From assembly GCF_000012325.1 (NCBI RefSeq), contig NC_003910.7:1116001-1180000 (forward strand): a stretch of DNA of 64,000 nucleotides, given 5' to 3'. The translations under genes were made by a program, and so were the position numbers. The stretch comes from Colwellia psychrerythraea 34H (GTDB lineage Bacteria; Pseudomonadota; Gammaproteobacteria; Enterobacterales; Alteromonadaceae). Shown here piece by piece: positions 60,031 through 64,000 of this stretch; the first letter of the stretch is position 1, and each line of letters opens with the position of its first letter. The notes beneath the pieces were generated by a model. The model did not search any database. It was not told the origin of the DNA and worked only from the letters and a program-made list of their open reading frames with translations.

Positions 60031-60660
60031 TTAGCGATTAAGTGCAGCGCCAAAATTAGGTAGCGCAACAACGTCACCGGCAATTAAGTTATCGATACCT
60101 ATGTTGCCAATTCGAACTCTGACCAGTCTTAATGTGGCAAAGCCCACGGCAGCCGTCATTTTTCTTATCTGACGATTTTTTCCTTCACAGAGCGTTATAG
60201 AGATCCAGCTAGTAGGGCCATGTTTCGGATCGCGGATTTTACGACCACGTGCGGGGAGTTGAGGTTCACAGTCCAGCTTGAATGCTTTACAAGGCATGGT
60301 TAGATACTTAGTGCTATTGATACCAATTTCAACACCATTTTGCAGCTGTGATATTGCGTCTGTCGTGATCTCTCCATCTACTTGTACGTAGTACTCTTTT
60401 ACTATACTTTTGTCTCTGACTTTGTAGCTCATCATCCCGTCAGTTGTGAGTAATAATAACCCTTCAGAGTCGTGATCTAATCGCCCAATGGCCATCGTTT
60501 TATCGGGGAAATTAAATAGTTCGCCTAGTAGATGTTTCTTCTTGCGTGATTCGGGTACAAACTGACTTAAAAAACCATATGGCTTAAATATTTTGAAGTG
60601 CTGGTGATTTTCAGTAGGCTTAGCGAGTTCTGTTAAACTGCTTTGGTTAGTGGTAGGCAT
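60031..60660 (-). CDS. Pseudouridine synthase, RluE-like (RsuA family)
   Basis: The 209-residue protein has the catalytic motif MAIGRLDHDSEGLLLLT (Asp nucleophile), FKPYGFLSQF and the C-terminal CEGKNRQIRKMTAAVGFATLRLVRVRIG. It lacks an N-terminal S4 domain, as does E. coli RluE (23S rRNA U2457), which has similar length (217). It is convergent with the TauE/SafE gene. Confidence 0.88.
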   Translation of the reverse strand: MPTTNQSSLTELAKPTENHQHFKIFKPYGFLSQFVPESRKKKHLLGELFNFPDKTMAIGRLDHDSEGLLLLTTDGMMSYKVRDKSIVKEYYVQVDGEITTDAISQLQNGVEIGINSTKYLTMPCKAFKLDCEPQLPARGRKIRDPKHGPTSWISITLCEGKNRQIRKMTAAVGFATLRLVRVRIGNIGIDNLIAGDVVALPNFGAALNR

Positions 60661-60775
60661 TAACTTGGTCTTGATCGTAAAGTCTTAGTGGTATCGCATT
60701 ATACGGTTAGTCTGGGTTAGATGCACTGGCTCTGCTAAGTGTGATAGAAATGAACTTAAAAGCCATTAACAGGTA

Positions 60776-61090
60776 TATACCCGTTCCACTTGAAGATGCA
60801 GGATTCAGCTGGGATCAGAAACGCCTTTAGACAAGGCATTGATTGAAGAGAATAGTTATTCTATTGTCGAAATCAATAACGCAGCATAAAGCGTTTCTAC
60901 AACAGCCCCCTTGGGGAAGGCTGAGCAAATAATACTCTGCGTTACATTTATTTTTAAGGACGCTACATGGAAGTAGCTTATTAGAGAATGCAGGAGCATA
61001 TGCTCCTGAACAACCCTCAATAAAAAATGTGCCTTGATTATGAATCGCTCAGACTTCCTGAAACGAGCATATTCAAATGGATCGGGTATA
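60776..61090. repeat. Long TATACCCG repeat (MITE-like), copy B
   Basis: This 315-bp element begins TATACCCGTTCCACTTGAAG and ends GAGCATATTCAAATGGATCG followed by GGTATA. It matches copy A over most of its length but carries about 50 extra bases (around 60960-61010, containing GGAGCATATGCTCC). It fills most of the gap between the RluE-like gene and the U32 gene, which holds no other feature. Confidence 0.85.
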
Positions 61091-61151
61091 TGCTAGCAGC
61101 TTTTTTATTGTTCAATTTCTCTTAAAATTCGATTAATCACAGCAGAGTTAA

Positions 61152-63503
61152 TTACAGACCATTATGGTATTGCACATTGGTTGAATCTGGCACTAGTGAG
61201 TTTAACGCATTTTGTGCTTCTGTTTGCTCGCTTGATAATGTATTTGAGTAACCAACCGATTCGCTATTTTCTTTGTTACTGTCATTGTTAAGTAATTGTT
61301 CAAATTGTTTGATGAGCACTGTTTTATCAGGTGATTCTTTATCACCAGCGCCAATATTAGTTAAATCAATCATGAAACCATCAAATAACTGCGTTAGGTC
61401 TTGGATAATTTCGGTATTTAAAAATTGATCTTTATTATAAATACTTGGATAGCCGGCTTTTTGTTTATCAATAGCAAAAGATACGCCTTTAAGATTAGTA
61501 ATGCTCGTTGATTTATCGCACGACAACATACAACCATTATCAATACGTGGCTTTTCACAACCAACACTTTGCTGGAAGAAACACTGTCTGCTGGTCATTA
61601 ATAAAATAGGGTGGTAAACGCTGTAGAGCATTTTGAAGTTTTCAGGACGGGCGATAGTTTTCATTTGTTGACGGTTTATTTCGTTTGAAATAAAGGCGCC
61701 GCTACAGTTAAAGCTCTCTTTCATCGCTAATAATGCATAGGAGTTGGTGGTATTTAAGAAAGGACCTGCAATCCACTCGATTCCTAACTCAAAGGCTCTA
61801 TTGGCGATACCTGTATTATTGGTGACGATTAACTTAGGCTTAACTTGTTCTAAGATATTTACCGCAACATCGTAGTCTTTGCCAATTAATACCGACGGGA
61901 ACCATGGAATAAGACGAGGGTTTTCTTGGAAAAAGCTAACGTATTTAGTACAGCCACGTTTATACGCATCAGGCAGTTTGAAATAGATGTCGGCATCAGT
62001 TACATCGCCAAGGTTGATGTCATTTTCATCGCATATTAACAGCGATAATTTTGCACCAGTTTCTTTTTTAGCATGGCGTACTAGTTTGGGTAACTCCACT
62101 TCAGCTAATACCGATTTACCATCATTGAGTAAAGCTGCTATTTTATTTTTAAGCGCAGTAAGCTCTTTAAAAGGAATAGTAGCACTTGCTGGAATATCAT
62201 CAGTACTTAGCTCAGTTAAGTTATATTCTGCGTTATTGAAGCTTTTAAAGCGCTTTTCAATGGCACTATGATCAATGCAGTTTTTATCACTCGCGACAAG
62301 TGCGCGTTGTGAATGCATAACATGAACTTGTTCTTGTACCGTTTCTTCACTGAATCCTTGGGTTATTTTCTGGTCATGGGCCTCATTAATTTTTATGGTT
62401 ACTGCTAATGGTTCGCCTACTTCACCTGAGAATACTAATGACAGCTTACGTTTATCAATACTTAGGTGTTTTATTTTATCAAATACATCAGCGTGTATTT
62501 GTTCTTTTTCATCATTTAAGCTTTGTTCAACGTCTTGAATTTGTACGACAGAAATAGCATTACTTTTATCAATGGCGTGGTATTTAGAGTTATCACGCGG
62601 GTTTTCAATAAACATCGATTGGTTTAAATCACCACGTAAAAAGGCATTAGAAAAATCACGGTTGAATACTTTGTAAAGGCGTTCGCCATCTTCAAGTAAT
62701 TCGCCTGTTTCTACAAATCCGTCTATTTGTTTACGGAAGCTATCAATAACGGTATGCACATAACTAGCACCCTTGATGCGTCCTTCAACTTTGAATGAAT
62801 GAACACCTGCTTCGATTAGGGCTGGTAAATCAAAAAATGCCGAGTTGTCTTTAATGTTTAATGGAAATTTATTACCTGATTCGGTCGGTTTATATTCTTC
62901 ACGACACGCTTGACTACAACGGCCTCTATTACCTGAATTACCAACACTTGCTGAGGTGGAATAACATAAACCTGAGAAGGCAACACATAATGAGCCGTGC
63001 ACAAATACTTCGGTAAGTACTTCTTCTTTTTGTGATACGGCAGTAATGGCGCTGATTTCTTTTAAGTCTAATTCGCGAGATAAGTTAACACGTGAAGCAC
63101 CCAGCTTTTTCAAAAAGGGGATTTGACCAATGTTATGGGTTGTTAATTGCGTTGAGGCATGAATATCTAGAGTAGGGAAATGCTTATTAAGGATATAAAG
63201 CATGCCCAAATCTTGCACAATGACACCATCGAGCGTGGTGTTCGCCAATTTACTTAATAATTTAGCAAGCGTTTTAAATTCTCGCTCTAGAATAATGATA
63301 TTGAGCGTTAAGAATATTTGGCATTCATACTCATGTGCAAGTCTAATAATTCCAACGAGTTCATCAAAAGAAATATTAGCAGCTCTATTTCGAGCATTAA
63401 AGGTATCTAAACCGCAGTACACCGCATCTGCGCCAGCAATAATGGCTGCTTTGATCGCGTCGATATCACCACCTGGGGCTAATAATTCTATTTTAGGACT
63501 CAT
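61152..63503 (-). CDS. U32 family protein, RlhA-like (23S rRNA hydroxylation)
   Basis: The 783-residue protein begins MSPKIELLAPGGDIDAIKAA, has the U32 signature (EVFVHGSLCVAFSGLCYSTS) and further cysteines in GNRGRCSQACREEY that probably bind an iron-sulfur cluster, then SFKVEGRIKGASYVHTVIDSFRK. E. coli RlhA (YdcP), which hydroxylates C2501 of 23S rRNA, has 653 residues. The extra 130 lie mainly in a second half of TIM-barrel-like sequence (IDNGCMLSCDKSTSITNLKG) and an acidic C-terminal tail. The assignment to RlhA rather than another U32 branch is likely but not certain. Confidence 0.8.
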   Translation of the reverse strand: MSPKIELLAPGGDIDAIKAAIIAGADAVYCGLDTFNARNRAANISFDELVGIIRLAHEYECQIFLTLNIIILEREFKTLAKLLSKLANTTLDGVIVQDLGMLYILNKHFPTLDIHASTQLTTHNIGQIPFLKKLGASRVNLSRELDLKEISAITAVSQKEEVLTEVFVHGSLCVAFSGLCYSTSASVGNSGNRGRCSQACREEYKPTESGNKFPLNIKDNSAFFDLPALIEAGVHSFKVEGRIKGASYVHTVIDSFRKQIDGFVETGELLEDGERLYKVFNRDFSNAFLRGDLNQSMFIENPRDNSKYHAIDKSNAISVVQIQDVEQSLNDEKEQIHADVFDKIKHLSIDKRKLSLVFSGEVGEPLAVTIKINEAHDQKITQGFSEETVQEQVHVMHSQRALVASDKNCIDHSAIEKRFKSFNNAEYNLTELSTDDIPASATIPFKELTALKNKIAALLNDGKSVLAEVELPKLVRHAKKETGAKLSLLICDENDINLGDVTDADIYFKLPDAYKRGCTKYVSFFQENPRLIPWFPSVLIGKDYDVAVNILEQVKPKLIVTNNTGIANRAFELGIEWIAGPFLNTTNSYALLAMKESFNCSGAFISNEINRQQMKTIARPENFKMLYSVYHPILLMTSRQCFFQQSVGCEKPRIDNGCMLSCDKSTSITNLKGVSFAIDKQKAGYPSIYNKDQFLNTEIIQDLTQLFDGFMIDLTNIGAGDKESPDKTVLIKQFEQLLNNDSNKENSESVGYSNTLSSEQTEAQNALNSLVPDSTNVQYHNGL

Positions 63504-63647
63504 TTTACAACTTTAGCCAATTAAACGGCGGTTAAATTTCAAAGGGGGGATTTTACTGGTAAAATGAGGCAATGAATACCGTTTAAGTCGCTTATTTATT
63601 CTGATTTGTATGATCATTAATAATTACTGTACTGGAATACCCTATCA

Positions 63648-64000
63648 ATGAATGACACTTTTCATGAAAAAAGTAATAAAAAGACTAATGACACGAGTAT
63701 GTTACCCATTATTTATTCGCTAAGAAATTGTCCTTATGCCATGCGGGCAAGACTCGCTATTTTTAAAGCGAAGCAGGCGGTATTACTACGAGATTTGGTA
63801 TTAAGTCATAAACCAGCAGAAATGATAGCAGTTTCACCTAAAGGCACAGTGCCAGTATTAGTGCTAGCTAATAGCACGGTAATCGAAGAAAGTTTAGAGG
63901 TAATGTTATGGGCATTACAACAAACGGATCCTGATGATCTGCTTCATTGTCAACAAGAGGGCGCATTACCTGAAATGCTCTCACTTATTAATGAATTCGA
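63648..64000 (+). CDS. Glutathione S-transferase N-terminal domain protein, partial
   Basis: The frame starts at ATG 63648 and runs past the right edge (117 codons visible). After a hydrophilic leader, MLPIIYSLRNCPYAMRARLAI gives a thioredoxin-fold start with a CPYA motif, then VSPKGTVPVLVL with the cis-proline typical of glutathione S-transferases and IEESLEVMLWAL. The ATG at 63699 is an alternative start. The C-terminal helical domain is outside the window. Confidence 0.8.
   Translation, partial: MNDTFHEKSNKKTNDTSMLPIIYSLRNCPYAMRARLAIFKAKQAVLLRDLVLSHKPAEMIAVSPKGTVPVLVLANSTVIEESLEVMLWALQQTDPDDLLHCQQEGALPEMLSLINEF

Overview
The window is a chromosomal segment of an AT-rich, cold-marine-type gammaproteobacterium of the Alteromonadales. 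Protein sequences and gene order (holD-rimI, queA-tgt-yajC-secD-secF, trmJ-cysE-iscRSUA-hscBA-fdx) look most like Colwellia. That assignment rests on recognition only; no search was run. Nearly every gene is ordinary chromosomal housekeeping. I see no prophage, integron, CRISPR array or intact transposase gene.

Layout. 1-7.1 kb: the start of a VanZ-like gene, yajQ, a MipA/OmpV porin-like protein, then metA behind a tandem MetJ operator and B12-dependent metH. 7.2-15.8 kb: hpf, an S9B dipeptidyl peptidase, radA, a large double-PilZ protein and serB. 15.9-25.4 kb: ytjB, a TatD-family DNase, argS, prfC, a small unknown gene with a hairpin over its ribosome binding site, rimI, holD, tRNA-Trp and aceK. 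25.6-31.6 kb: queA, tgt, yajC, secD, secF. 31.7-43.3 kb: a DEAD-box helicase, cobA, suhB, trmJ, cysE and the isc operon preceded by an IscR-type box. 43.6-48.4 kb: two GGDEF-EAL proteins. 48.7-55.5 kb: a corrinoid cluster with two divergent arms. cobC-cbiB-cobD lie on the minus strand. A cobalamin riboswitch, an unknown membrane protein, cobB and cobO lie on the plus strand. 55.9-64 kb: a LysE exporter, the oxygen-dependent methionine synthase pair mesX-mesD, a TauE/SafE exporter, an RluE-like pseudouridine synthase, a long U32 protein (RlhA-like) and the start of a glutathione S-transferase-like gene.

Links between genes. Methionine and B12 are the connecting theme. MetA starts methionine synthesis, MetH needs cobalamin, the corrinoid cluster supplies late cobalamin steps under B12 feedback, and MesD/MesX give a folate- and B12-independent route. 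Signalling genes (PilZ, two GGDEF-EAL proteins) point to cyclic-di-GMP control.

Most notable in non-coding DNA: (1) five hairpin elements of about 78-112 bp placed just after stop codons. They share an AG-[inner stem]-TGA core whose inner stem covaries, while the outer stems differ in sequence at each locus yet stay self-complementary. Three of them sit inside likely operons (tgt/yajC, yajC/secD, iscA/hscB). I do not recognise this family. (2) A MITE-like family with TATACCCG ends, present as two long copies, one minimal 47-bp copy and one decayed copy. (3) A hairpin sequestering the Shine-Dalgarno of the small 82-codon gene.
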